NCBI GenBank assembly: GCA_016800925.1
Contig: JABCPU010000090.1
Span: 1-64,000, forward strand
Length of the DNA stretch: 64,000 bases
From: Suillus spraguei
Taxonomy: Eukaryota; Basidiomycota; Agaricomycetes; Boletales; Suillaceae
Direction of reading: 5' to 3'
Shown: in pieces, positions 21,065 through 31,942 of the stretch
Numbering within the stretch: position 1 is the first letter of the stretch
Layout: each line of letters starts with the position of its first letter
The notes under the pieces: model-generated
Database searches by the model: none
What the model saw: only the letters and a program-made list of their open reading frames with translations
What the model was told of the DNA's origin: nothing
Program-made: the position numbers and the translations under genes

Positions 21065-22060
21065 TGGACGGAATAAATATTTTACATCATGTATGAAATG
21101 AAGACCATTCTAATCTAAACATAGTGAAGAGGACTCCACTCCCCTGCCTCTCTTCAATCTCTGTAGCATGTCAGTGTACATCTTCACCTCTGCCATCTTC
21201 TCATGGATACCCTCATCTTGCTCCTCCATCAATGCTACCAGGCATGCTCAAATCATCTTAAGTCCCATCACTGATGGGCCTGATGAGTCATTTACATCCT
21301 CAGGAAGAACCAAGCCATCATCCTCAACTCCATTTTCCATCCAATGCTGGTAGTGAACAACACAGGACCTCATGATTTGACCCCATTGCCATGGTTCATT
21401 CAGAATTTTGGTGTGTCCCATCCACCATGGAGTATCATAGCTGGGAATAATCCGGGATGGATGTCCCGGAGCTGCGACATCATCAAACTGACATAGGTGG
21501 GATGAAAAGATGTGGTCTGGAACAGTGTTCCAGGTGAGCATGGGATACAATGTCAGGACATGAGCGACCGGGCTTGGAACAACAGAAAATGTTCCTTGCA
21601 GCTGAGTACTGCAGGAGTGGCATAACAAATGTCTGTTGGAAATCTCAGCATTGCCCACTAAAGTCAGCCGGTCATCCGTCATCAGTCACTTACATTGATC
21701 CCCATTGCAGCCCAGCTTTAAAGTACATGATCCAGGCAGAAGAGGGAGGGTTGTTAGCAGCCTCCATCTGATATTGAGAGATACATGCGGTCGATGCAGC
21801 CATATTCAAAGTACAAGAAATATCTTGAAGGTTCAGCTTCATGGGTTGCCAGTGATGTCCAGTATTTGGAGTGCCAGATGTGGATGCAGGAGTTTCAGGC
21901 ATGGCTAATGCAAGAGTGTGACGCTGGGAATGACACTGACAGATGGTGAAGAGCTGATGATATGAGTCACTGATGGATGGATTAGAAATTCAAACTCCGA
22001 CATGGGCTGACCCGGACAATTCCTGGGACTCAATGTTTGGGTGTCAAATATGCATTTCAT
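21065..22060 (-). other. Gene-like minus-strand region, unassigned exons
   Basis: Several minus-strand frames look coding but do not join in an obvious way: 21248-21682 (contains WWMGHTKILNEPWQWGQIM) and 21690-21902 (GHHWQPMKLNLQDISCTLN). They lie just downstream of the KDZ fragment on the same strand and could be its extended 3' exons or a separate small gene. I recognise no domain. The low density of stops in one frame is the main evidence. Confidence 0.3.
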
Positions 22061-22073
22061 CAGCAAAACAAAT

Positions 22074-23408
22074 TCATTCATGTGCACCATCAATCAATGC
22101 GGGCTGCAGGTCTTGAAATGCTGCCTGTGCATCTTGAGCTAGTAAGGAATACATTTGAGACTGCCTTCTGGCATAGCATGCATGATCCGGAAGTTGTTTC
22201 AACAATGATTCCTGCATCCGGGCACCCCATTGGGTTGCCTTCCACAAGAAAAAGTTGCACGTCCAATCCATCTCTGATTGCACCAATGATATTTCTTCCA
22301 TCCATCGATCCCGTAGTGCCTTTGCCCGAAGCCAATGAACTCGGTAAACTTGGGATGGGTCCTGTCAGCTCACCATGGGATATATCAAGCATGCCCGAAC
22401 TCACATTCCTCATTCCACGAATTTTCTGGACCCTCCATATCGACTTCCACTGACCAGAACCAAGTGAGGGACTCATTTCGCTGACCTCGGGCGTTTGGAT
22501 CGCCGACGGCAGTGCTGATTTTGAGCTGCTCGTGAAGCAGGGGTTTGTATTTCTGAAGCTGGTCTTGCCCTGGCTCAAGTTGTATCATTTGCTTCCTGGT
22601 TTTTGTATATATACTGGCATGTAGGGATACTGCCTGCTGCACTGATGTCACCTGGGACCACGCTCGAGTTTTTAGGGCTTGAGATTTGGCTTGCCTAACT
22701 GTTGTTCGGAACAGGATAGCCTTGTTGCACAAGTGAATGCGGAGATTGTGCAGGGCATCATTGGCCTGCCCTTCACAAAGCGACATCTCCAACGGAATCA
22801 GATCCTCTGCCATACAGCGTCTGCAATGTTCAACCCCGAGGTTTGATGGCAATGGAATTATGGTGAGCTCAGGTGAGTTTGTCCATGCATCAGATGTCTC
22901 GGTGAAATCTGCTGGGTCATCATCAATATCATCAAGAATATCTATGTTCAAGTCGTCAGGATCGTCATCTGCATCAAATCCCTCTCCCAGATGCGTAAGA
23001 GCAGACCGAGTGAATTCATCTATCTGGCCTTGGATACGATCACGTTGCCGGGCGATATCTAATCTCTGTGTCTCCGTTGATCGTCTTCCAATTCTGCGGA
23101 CCTCAATGAGCAATGCAATTTGAGCCTCTTCAATTGCCAATCCAATGGATATCCATGTTGCCACAGATCTGCGAGAGGGTGCTGCATGACGGGCATTACC
23201 TGCTTCTAGTAGTCTAAGCTCGATCTCCTTTTTGCTTGGTGCTAAGTGAAAAATGAATGTGGAGCTCCACAGAGACAAAGAATGTTAACTTACCCTTCTT
23301 GATATTGATTTCATATAAATCCATCGCTGCAGGATCCCTGATTCTCTTGGACTGAGCAACCATCTCGCTGGCTAACCATTGTGTCTTTAAATTGCCGGGT
23401 GCAGCTTC
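22074..23408 (-). pseudogene. KDZ (Kyakuja-Dileera-Zisupton) transposase, C-terminal half, 3' part
   Basis: Minus-strand exons carry the long helical C-terminal region of KDZ transposases: WLASEMVAQSKRIRDPAAM (near 23330), an intron, GLAIEEAQIALLIEVRRIGR (near 23115), an acidic linker, GQANDALHNLRIHLCNKAIL (near 22740), KYKPLLHEQLKISTAVGDPN (near 22530) with NARGQRNESLTWFW, then after a GTGAGTTC intron YRVHWLRAKALRDRW and EMDWTCNFFLWKATQW (near 22260). The stop is at 22074. The gene is interrupted at 23408 by gypsy B and continues in frame at 31638. The N-terminal catalytic aspartates of KDZ enzymes are not found, so it is a truncated copy. Confidence 0.82.
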
Positions 23409-23883
23409 TGTTATGAACTGGGGTGGCGTCACCAGCGACAGTGAAAAGACACAGACGGTCTGCTGGGAGTTCTTACAATGTTCAAAAGAGAACAAGGTGA
23501 AAGTACAAGGAACGCGTTCTTTGTACGATCAAGGGTTCAGCCTCAATGACAAGTCAAAGAGGTATCCGCGAGAATAGAGACTAAGGCTAAGGAGTGCTTA
23601 GACTTAGAGACGATTCAAGACGACTTAGGTTGGAGACCTAAGTGAAGGAGATTCCAGGTAAAACCCAGTAAGATTAAAGTAGGGAATCTACTACAAGTAC
23701 ACTGTGCTTAAATAAGCCAATATGTGCGCACAGACCAAGAGGGGTGTGAGAATGTAAATGCGTATCCAAAGAAGGAAGGCAACTATAGTACAGATGCGTT
23801 GAGCATATGAGTCGGAATCATGTTACGTAATGTACAAGGTAAATGAAGTAAGAAAATGAATAGAGGCACGTATGATTGTAACA
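23409..23883 (-). repeat. 3' LTR of gypsy element B
   Basis: In element orientation it starts TGTTACAATCAT and ends AGTTCATAACA. A polypurine tract AAAAAGGGGGTAA stands directly upstream (23884-23896 on the plus strand as its complement). It pairs with the LTR at 31163-31637. Confidence 0.93.
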
Positions 23884-24118
23884 TTACCCCCTTTTTACAC
23901 GTAAAGTCACCGACTTTACTCACTTTGATTCGCATAGTAGATGGGATCATCACTGAATTCGTAATCTTCATCAGCAAACGACCCACTCATCATATACTTG
24001 GCTTCCTCAAGGCCAGCTTGGCGTTTAGAGTCCCTCCGTTTTTCCGCCCGAATACGTTCATCGTCAAGCTGTTTCTCCCAAATGCGAAGCGCATCATAGA
24101 ATCCTTCATCCTTCCAAG

Positions 24119-25384
24119 TTAACTCAAGGGGGGAGGTCCGACTCGGTTAGGACAGTAAAGAGATAAATGAGTGGGCGACCAATATCTGCAAACCCTGCAC
24201 TGATATTCCGCGCAATTCTTCTGACGATGTCCAAGCAATCCGCAGACACGACACTTCATGTTCTCGTCGGGGTTAGAATGGGCTTTACGAAGAGGAGATG
24301 GAGAAATAATGGGCGTGGGGCTAGTGGATCTGGCGCGCTTCTTTCCCTTATTCTTCTTCATACGTTTTAAGGCAAGGGTGTTAGCCCGCTTAAGTTGCGC
24401 TTGTTGAGCGGGGGACAACGTATATGCTGACATAGGGAGGTCCGGGGTAACTGCTCGTTCAGCAGCCGCAAGAAGTTCGCCGGAGGAGGACAAGGAAGTT
24501 ATGCCAAAATCTTTTACTAGAACCGGCAAGACAGGATCCATAGGACCGAATGATGATGGGATGGACATAGGGGGATGGATATGAAGGTCGCGAAGTCGAG
24601 GACCAAGTGTTACCAACTCGGTGGCGGGGATACCTAATAGTTTAGCGGCCTCACACTGTTCCTCTGTGCAGGGTTCATATAACCAATCTGGGCAATCAAG
24701 AGAAGTCGTAACGGGGGGTGATGATATTGATTGTTCGATAGGGGGTGGTGTTCGAGGAGATGCGAGATTCGACTGCGTTTGTTGAAGATCAGTGATGGCT
24801 TCTTCTACTAGATTTCTAGCCGCTCTAGTTTCAGCAACTGATTGCTGGATCGTTTCGACAACCTTGTTGGTGAGTTGTCCGATCTCTTGGACAGCAGTAT
24901 ATAAGCCAGTAAAGGCGTCAAGACTAGAATAAATACGCGAAGATGAGGGTGCTGGAATAGGAAGTGGCGTATCTTCCTGCGGAGAGGGAGGTCGAGCAAC
25001 ACCTGCTCGACGTTTGGCAATGATATGAATAGCTTCTTCAACATCATTTTTAAAGGAATCAGGAAACAGCAGCATAGCGTAAGCACGAATGCGTTTTTGA
25101 AGATGTAAGAAGCGGTGTTGGTGTGTGGCTTCTGTAATATCCTTGGCGGTGACTTCGATAAGTGCTGCGGTGTGGATGATGTTAACGAGGAGTAAGGCAG
25201 GGAAAGCGCCTCGTTCAGTAAGAATTCTTTCGATTTCAAGGGCATGTCCCTCGTAGAGGATGGCGGCTTCGATGTAAGAAGAGTTATCAATTTCTGTGGT
25301 GAGATTTCCGTACTGTTCGGTTTCAGAGTCGGAGTCATTGTTGGCGACAGTGACGGGAGTGATGTATGCGGTGGGGAAAGACAT
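24119..25384 (-). CDS. ORF3 of gypsy element B: zinc-knuckle protein
   Basis: A full open frame of 421 aa follows pol on the same strand and precedes the 3' LTR. The pol stop TGA (25388-25386) is one base before the ATG (25384-25382), giving TGATATG, which suggests stop-and-restart translation. Residues 1-110 contain helices; a middle part (about 160-260) is Pro/Ser-rich with a coiled-coil-like stretch (QEIGQLTNKVVETIQQSVAE). A basic segment LKRMKKNKGKKRARS precedes two knuckles near the C-terminus: CRVCGLLGHRQKNC (CX2CX4HX4C) and CRVCRYWSPTHLSLYC (CX2CX6HX4C). Two knuckles recall nucleocapsid, so RNA binding is the likely activity. It is not an envelope: no signal or membrane segment is seen. 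Role unknown. Confidence 0.78.
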   Translation of the reverse strand: MSFPTAYITPVTVANNDSDSETEQYGNLTTEIDNSSYIEAAILYEGHALEIERILTERGAFPALLLVNIIHTAALIEVTAKDITEATHQHRFLHLQKRIRAYAMLLFPDSFKNDVEEAIHIIAKRRAGVARPPSPQEDTPLPIPAPSSSRIYSSLDAFTGLYTAVQEIGQLTNKVVETIQQSVAETRAARNLVEEAITDLQQTQSNLASPRTPPPIEQSISSPPVTTSLDCPDWLYEPCTEEQCEAAKLLGIPATELVTLGPRLRDLHIHPPMSIPSSFGPMDPVLPVLVKDFGITSLSSSGELLAAAERAVTPDLPMSAYTLSPAQQAQLKRANTLALKRMKKNKGKKRARSTSPTPIISPSPLRKAHSNPDENMKCRVCGLLGHRQKNCAEYQCRVCRYWSPTHLSLYCPNRVGPPPLS

Positions 25385-25385
25385 A

Positions 25386-26802
25386 TCAAAGGGCGTGTTG
25401 CTTCTTATAAGCATTCAAAATTTGAGCGGAGTTCTTCAAGTTCTTTTCTGGGAGCCATTCGTTATCTCCCGATGAATATCCTTTCCAGGAGACAAGATAG
25501 CGTCGGCGGTTGCCAGTTCCTTTGTGAGAAAGGATTGCTTCCACCTCATATTCTTCTTCTTCTTCGATGATGTCGGGTGGTGGTTCGGGGAAGTTTGGGC
25601 TGTGTACGTCCGTTTCGCTATAGGATGATAAAACAGAAGCGTGGAACGTGGGATGGATTTTCCACTGCGTGGGAAGCTTGAGTGTGAACGTGATGGGTGA
25701 TAAGATGTCGGTGATCGGGAAAGGTCCGTATCGCTTTGGGGCGAGTTTCCTTGATGGGAGTTTAAGTCTAAGATTAGCGGCAGATAGCCAAACCTTATCT
25801 CTGATCTTCCATGGGGTGTACTTATCTCCTCGGGATCATTCGGCCATTGTCTGCATAGCAATGTTGTGACAGGCGATTGCTTCTTCTCTTATCTTCTGCT
25901 GCGGGAACGGGTGAATCAGGGATAAGATGAGGGATAGCGCGTGGTTCATATCCCATCATCAAATAGAAGGGTGATGCATTTCTTGCATCATGTTTTCGGT
26001 GGTTGTGGACGAATTCAGCGATTGGTAGGTGTTCTACCCAATCTTCGGGATTGTTACGGCAGTAGATACGAAGGTATGTTTCAAGTTCTTGATTTAGCCT
26101 TTCAGTTTGGCCATCAGTCTGTGGGTGGTAAGCCATGGATGGAGCGATGACGTAGTCGAGAAGTCGGGCAAGTTCCTTTGAGAAGCGAGATAGGAATTGC
26201 GGTCCTCGATCCGAGATGACTTTGTCATGGAGTCCAAATCGTCGGTAAACATTTTTTAAAAATAGCTTCGCTACACCTTCTGAAGTGATGGTTTTTAAAC
26301 AAGGGATAATAATTACCCCCTTCATAAGGCCATGGTCTACCACGACCATGATACTGTCAAAGCCTCCAGAGATGGGGAGGTCAGTGATTAGATCAACAGA
26401 GACCTGAGAGAACGGACGAACAGCCGACGAAGGAATAGGCGTGAGCGGGGGTCGAATGGGATGAGTGTCCGCTTTCATTTGCTGACAAAGGGCGCAACCC
26501 GCAACGTATTCCCGAATATAAGAGCCCATTGCAGGCCACCAGGCTTCACGTTTTACGAGTTCTTCAGTTTTGAATCTACCGGGATGTCCCGCGGTAGGAT
26601 GATCATGATATCGTTTAAGGATATCGGAGCGATGCGCCGGTGGAATATAAGCGCGATTCTTAAAATAGAGGACGTTCTCCTCAATCTTCCAATCAGAAAG
26701 TGCCGATTTCATAGGGGGAAGGCACACGCCATCAAGGGCATCAGACGCTGTTTTGAAAACGGGGTCGTCGAGAGGGTCTGAGGATGACAGCACATCCTTC
26801 AA
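25386..26802 (-). pseudogene. pol: Integrase and chromodomain of gypsy element B
   Basis: Integrase frame 26802-25822: zinc domain HPGRFKTEELVKREAWW to CALCQQMK, catalytic SVDLITDLP, SDRGPQF, and the third acidic residue in HPQTDGQTERLNQELE. The frame changes near 25830. The linker WKIHPTFHASVL and a chromodomain (EYEVEAILSHKGTGNRRRYL to VSWKGYSSGDNEWLPEKNL, 25430-25580) follow in another frame and end with the TGA at 25388-25386. The upstream join to RNase H is also off-frame. Confidence 0.85.
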
Positions 26803-26833
26803 GTCAGTGTCAATAAGACGAACGAATAGAGCG

Positions 26834-29371
26834 TCAGGGAGGAGGGTCGATGTCGTAAATGGACAAAATCAATTGCCAATGTGCTTGGCGACGGGTAAGT
26901 TTCTGTGCACTTCTAAAGTACAGAAGGTTCTTATGGTCGGTGAATACCAGGACGGGGTGTGGGTTTCCTTCGAGATAATGACGCCATTCGTTCAATGCCC
27001 TGATCACGGCAAGGAGTTCCCGATCAAAGATCTGATAATTTCGTTCTGCAGGGTTCAAAGACTGTGAGAGATATGCACATGGGTGGTAGACACCATTCTC
27101 ATCAGTCTGTAGGAGAACTCCTCCAGTTGCTACAAGCGACGCGTCGGTAGCAATGGCAAATTGTCGGGAAGGATCAGGGTTACGGAGTACCGGTTGGGAA
27201 GTGAAGCGTCGTTTCAATTCTTCGAAGGTGTCCATACATTCGGTTGACCACTCAAAGACCTTGTCTTTCTTTGTCAAATCGATAAGAGGTCGAGCGATGT
27301 CAGAATAGTGGGAAATGAATGTGCGGTAGAAGTTGCAAAAGCCGAGGAATGACCAAACATCTTTTACTGATTTCGGAATTGGCCATTCGGAGATTCCCTT
27401 AGTCTTGGCGATATCCATAGCAACTTGTCTGGGGCGAATTATCATTCCGAGGTATTCCACTTCTTCTGCATCAAAGGTGCATTTCTCCGGTTTCAAGAAC
27501 AGATGTTCTTTTCGTATTTTCATCAAAACTCGTCTAGTCCGTTCACGGTGTTCTGCCATTGTCGTAGAGAAAATCAGGATATCGTCCATATAGATAACCA
27601 TCCATCCTTCATTGATTTCTTGTTGAAAGGTGCGATTCATGTATGCTTGAAAAGTTGCTGGGGAATTGCAAAGGCCGAAGAACATGACGTTTGGTTCGAA
27701 TAGGCCGAATTCCGTGGTAAAAGCAGCTTTCCACCTATCATCAGGATGGATGCGAATGTTGTTATAGCCGGACCGGATATCCATTTTCATAAAGAACTGC
27801 GCATTGTGGAGACGTGCGACAAGGGAGATAGGGAGTGGCAGTGGATAGGCATTCTTGACTGTCCAATCATTGATGTAGCGATAATCTTGACAGGGACGCA
27901 ATTCTCCGCTTTTCTTTCCCACGAAGAAGAAACCACTGGCTTGGGGTGATTTCGATTCTGAAATAAAGCCTTTCGCAACGTTTTCATCGATAAACGTTTT
28001 AACAGCAGCGCGTTCTTTTTCTGATAGCGGGTAAACCTTAGACGTGCAAGGGATAAAACCGGGTTTGGTGTCGATCCGATGATCGATACCAGGGCGTTCG
28101 GGGGGTAGTTTGTTCAGTCCGTTTTTAGCAAAGATGTCTGCAAAGTCGTGCAAATAATCCGGGACCAATTCGTCGAAGGATTTCTTTTTCTTTTCCTTCT
28201 CATCCGTGGTGAATTCCTGAGCTTTATTACTGTATTTCGGAGGAGGGAGAGGTACTGTGGAGTAGTTGGAGGATTGTTCGAGTTGAGAAGTTCCATCACG
28301 TGTCAAGGGTGTATCCATGGAAACTTCTTCAATAATCCTCATGCTGACTCCATTGGTATCGTATTCCACAAGAAATTCTCCATCTCCAAGCTCGTAAGAT
28401 GAAATTTCGCGTACCTCTGGCGCATGCCAGACATCATTCATGGTATCGAATTGGTCATCATCCTCGGTTGGGACCAACGAGGGCATGGGTTCTTCTTTAT
28501 CAGGGAGTTCTTCTATTGAAGCTGAGAGGGTTTTTGGGGGAACGAAGAACTTGGATAATTTCGGTACATTGGTGCTTCGTCCTGGGAGTTCTTCTTCCGT
28601 TTTCCTCTTTCCTTGGTTCTGTTCTTCTGTTGGCCGCTGCTCAATAGGTTCTTGTCCGACTCGATGCTCGGGTTCGGATTCATTCTTGCGCTTTTCTGCG
28701 CGAGGGATTGGTGATACTGCTCGTGGCAGTTGTACACGCGGAGTGGGTTCTGTAGTACGTGGCATTCGTACTTCTGGTTCTGGGTCTTCAGGAACCGTGA
28801 TAGGAGAAGCAATAAATGGTTTCGGAAGATGGGAATGTTGCCATTTAGTATGATGGTTGAAAAGTCGGGGCAACCCGTTCTTCTTCCGGTCTTCATCCAA
28901 ATCGATTTCTATTTCATCAGATTTCTCTGTCCGTGAAAGAACAAGTGTTTCAGCAGCCCAATCTATAATTGGGTTCATTGCTCGTAACCATGGGATTCCA
29001 AGGAGGATTTGATCTCTCCTTCCTAGTTTGGTGATATTGAATTTTCCATACATGGTTCGGTCATCAATTTTGACCACTAGGAGGCAGTAGTGCGTAATTG
29101 GTCCTCCTTTTATGAGGGTTCCATCTGCCGTTGTAACTCGAAATGGTTCCTTGAGTTTTCGTCGTGTGATTTGATGGAGTTTCACAAACTCTTCTGAGAT
29201 GAATGTGCCTGCTGCTCCTGAGTCGATAACAGCGGTGGTGTCGACGGATTTCAAGCGAGTACGCGAGTGAAGGGTGATGGGGACACGAAGTTCTTTTCTT
29301 TCACCTACAGCGCGTACAAGTCTTAGTATTACATCGGGAGAAACATACGTCGAATCTTTGTTTCTCCACAT
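26834..29371 (-). pseudogene. pol: Protease, reverse transcriptase and RNase H of gypsy element B
   Basis: A single frame of about 845 aa from the ATG at 29371 (ORF callers add one upstream TTG codon). It contains a retropepsin with AVIDSGAAGTFISEEFVK (Asp-Ser-Gly, near 29220), a Pro/Glu-rich linker, reverse transcriptase with MDIRSGYNNIRIHPD and VIYMDDILIFS (near 27580), and RNase H with IATDASLVATGGVLL and VFTDHKNLLYF. The frame ends IYDIDPPP and stop at 26834. The usual segment with DALSRRPD between RNase H and integrase is missing, so a short deletion with frameshift probably disabled this copy. The ATG overlaps the gag stop as TGATG. Confidence 0.9.
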
Positions 29372-31007
29372 CAAAAATCCTCAACAATCCGCCTCACGGT
29401 TTCTTCATCTTCTTCTTCCCCTTTGACTTCGGTTTGTCGGAGCGGGGTCTTCTTCTTTCTGTCAGGACAATTGTGGATGCGGTGTCCTGTCTTTCTGCAT
29501 CCGAAGCATTGCCCTTTTTCATGCATTCGGATCTCTCCATATCGGAGATTCGATCTACGACCATTGCGTTGGAATCACGGTTCGGAATATACCGTGCATT
29601 CCCGTAGTTCTTCTTCTTCTGTTGTGGAGTATGACGTGTCCTCATGGCATTAAGCCGATGATGGGCGTTGTCAATAGCAACGCATTGCAGCACAACGTCT
29701 CTGAATATTTCGGAGACATCTCCTGTATTGAAAAGCTTTGTAAGGATACCCCAATTAAGGCCGTCCTGGAAGAACTGGATCTTCGTTGCATTGTCGGTGA
29801 TCTGAGCCTTGGCTGCAAGTGCCTCAAAGTCAGCAACGTAGGTATGGAGATCTCCAGTTCCTTGTTTGAGATCCCTAAGCCTTGTACAGTGGCTCAAAAA
29901 ACTGTCCGCATGTTTTGACATTTTTCACTATCTATGATATTGTGTGAGAATGAACAAATTCCTCAAGGACATACTTATACCACATTGTAGTATGGCTTCA
30001 GGGCTTTTATTTGAGCCCTACACCGTGGGAATTGGCGGAGATATGGTGGAGATATAAGGCTTATAAATGATGACTCATGTGGACAGTTTTTTGAGTGTAT
30101 ATTAAAACTATATAAATCATTATTTATGACACCATAAAAATCATGCCACTATTATATAAATTATAAAGTGGTGTCATTATGTTATTTTATGACTATATCT
30201 AACTATATAAACCAGAATATCTCATGTATCATAGTCATAATCACCATGAAAGCCATCTCCTCTGCTCAAAGAGATAATATCCTCTCTCTGTCTTATGCTG
30301 GCCTCTCTGCTCGCCAAATTTCCTCTAGAACTGGAGTATGCAAGTCCACTGTGGCCAAGTTCATCAAAGAAAGCCACCCAGACAAGGAAAACTCTTGTGG
30401 AGGACGTCCATCCAAGCTTACCTCTACTGACAAAAGGGCTATTATCCAACATATCACTACAGGAAAGGCTGATAATGCTGTCCAAGCACCGATTCCCACG
30501 GTGTAGGGCTCAAATGAAAGCCCTGAAGCCATACTACAATGTGGTATAAGCATGTTTTTGAGGCATTTGTTTGTTCTCACACAATATTATAGATAGTGAA
30601 AAATGCCAAAACATGCAGACAGTTTTTTGAGCCACTGTAAGTGCGGTTCCTTTGGTATCCACCGGTTCGAATGCTTCTTTGAAGCTCTTCATAAAATCTG
30701 CCATCGTCCCATAACCAACTTTTTGTCCCGAAGTGTCGGTAGATTGGGCGTGTTCAAGGAATTGTTCCTTCCAAGACTTGGCATTCTTTTCGGTCATGAA
30801 GGATGTTATGTAGATGATCTTCTGTTTGTCGGTGGTGTAAAGCTTTTCATTGATGTCAAAGTGCAAATTGCATGACTGGATAAACTCGTGAGAGTTATCA
30901 CGATCTCCATCAAAACCAGTCGGTTGACCGATCTTATATTCAAATTCTTTGGTCGATGACATGGTTGATGATTCTTCTGGTGAGTTATACTTTCTCGGTG
31001 CCTGCAC
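29371..31007 (-). pseudogene. gag: gag of gypsy element B, split by a mariner-derived insert
   Basis: First part 31007-30640: start MQAPRKYNSPEESS, then a capsid-like region (YGTMADFMKSFKEAFEPVD). The mariner element 29887-30637 interrupts after GTAL, and the protein resumes as RLRDLKQGTGDLHTYVADFE (29885-29400). The zinc knuckle CFGCRKTGHRIHNC (CX2CX4HX4C, near 29510) is in the -1 frame relative to this. The change falls at AAA AAG GGC, so it is either a one-base loss or a -1 slip. The knuckle frame ends at TGA (29373-29371), sharing its A with the pol ATG. Confidence 0.82.
29887..30637 (+). mobile_element. Mariner-derived 751-bp element with long inverted ends
   Basis: Both ends read CAGTGGCTCAAAAAACTGTC... 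in inverted orientation and are flanked by TA (29885-29886 and 30638-30639). The inverted ends extend to about 150 bp (29887-30040 against 30485-30637). A transposase start (ATG at 30246) keeps the helix-turn-helix blocks ISSAQRDNILSLSYAGLSAR and PSKLTSTDKRAIIQHITTGK but is cut after about 85 residues, so the catalytic domain has been deleted. It is a deletion derivative on the way to a MITE and could only move with help from a full element. It interrupts gypsy B gag. Confidence 0.9.
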
Positions 31008-31162
31008 GCGCTGTCTTGCTGTCCGTCAGGGCTTTTCTTCTGTCAGGGTGCTTCCTCTTGACAATCTGCTCAGCGTACACGTACGCTAGTCTGCTGATCT
31101 AAGCGATCAGGGTTCGGGGTCGAAGACTGGATAGTCGTCGATCAAAATGGACTTTAATCTTT

Positions 31163-31637
31163 TGTTACGAACTGGGGTGGCGTCACCAGCGACAGTGAAA
31201 AGACACAGATGGTCTGCTGGGAGTTCTTACAATGTTCAAAAGAGAACAAGGTGAAAGTACAAGGAACGCGTTCTTTGTACGATCAAGGGTTCAGCCTCAA
31301 TGACAAGTCAAAGAGGTATCCGCGAGAATAGAGACTAAGGCTAAGGAGTGCTTAGACTTAGAGACGATTCAAGACGACTTAGGTTGGAGACCTAAGCGAA
31401 GGAGATTCCAGGTAAAACCCAGTAAGATTAAAGTAGGGAATCTACTACAAGTACACTGTGCTTAAATAAGCCAATATGTGCGCACAGACCAAGAGGGGTG
31501 TGAGAATGTAAATGCGTATCCAAAGAAGGAAGGCAACTATAGTACAGATGCGTTGAGCATATGAGTCGGAATCATGTTACGTAATGTACAAGGTAAATGA
31601 AGTAAGAAAATGAATAGAGGCACGTACGATTGTAACA
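31163..31637 (-). repeat. 5' LTR of gypsy element B
   Basis: 475 bp, matching the 3' LTR except at four C/T positions (first at 31168 and last at 31627 as seen by eye). 31008-31162 is the untranslated leader between the LTR and the gag start. Confidence 0.93.
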
Positions 31638-31940
31638 GCTTCATCAAGTCTGTTGAAAGCCTTGCCACTTTTGGCGATGCCATTCTTCACCAGCTTGTAT
31701 TTCTGGCAAAGAGTCCTTTTCATGCGGATCATCTTGCAGAAATTGGAATCGTTCATCTGATACTCAAGACATTCCTTTTGGTGCGGGGATGACATTCCCC
31801 GAGCAGCAGAGGAAATCAGGTTGAGACGCGCCCATAGGGTCTCCATGATCTCTCCATCAACTAAGCATGGCACGCAGGTCTTCATTGCTGAGTTCTGGTA
31901 TGGGGGACTGACGTTTAGGAGGTGTTGCATGTGCTTGGGA
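31638..31940 (-). pseudogene. KDZ transposase, middle part upstream of gypsy B
   Basis: The frame continues the KDZ protein interrupted at 23408. Blocks: VDGEIMETLWARLNLISSAA (near 31840), KECLEYQMNDSNFCKMIR and KSGKAFNRLDEA, where the insertion occurred. With the GCTTC duplication removed, DEA joins APGNLKTQW without a frame change. The Glu in the VDGE block is probably the last catalytic acidic residue of the family. Upstream catalytic sequence is missing; the next exons (31943-32545) are of a different character. Confidence 0.8.
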
Positions 31941-31942
31941 CA

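Larger units (their letters stand above)
23409..31637 (-). mobile_element. Gypsy element B: Ty3/gypsy chromovirus with a third zinc-knuckle ORF
   Basis: Two 475-bp LTRs (23409-23883 and 31163-31637) flank gag, pol with chromodomain, and a third ORF, all on the minus strand. The LTRs differ at only four positions that I can find, all C/T transitions (about 99 percent identical), so the insertion is recent. A perfect 5-bp target duplication GCTTC stands at 23404-23408 and 31638-31642. Removing the element restores the KDZ transposase frame. Gag is itself split by a mariner-derived element (29887-30637), and pol has a small deletion at the RNase H end, so this copy is now inactive. Confidence 0.95.

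Noticed and set aside
21248..21682. Independent 144-aa gene
   Set aside because: It may be a 3' exon of the KDZ gene or a decayed neighbour. No domain, so it is kept only as an unassigned region.
24808..25389. 193-aa minus-strand frame
   Set aside because: Shadow in another frame of the ORF3 zinc-knuckle gene of gypsy B.
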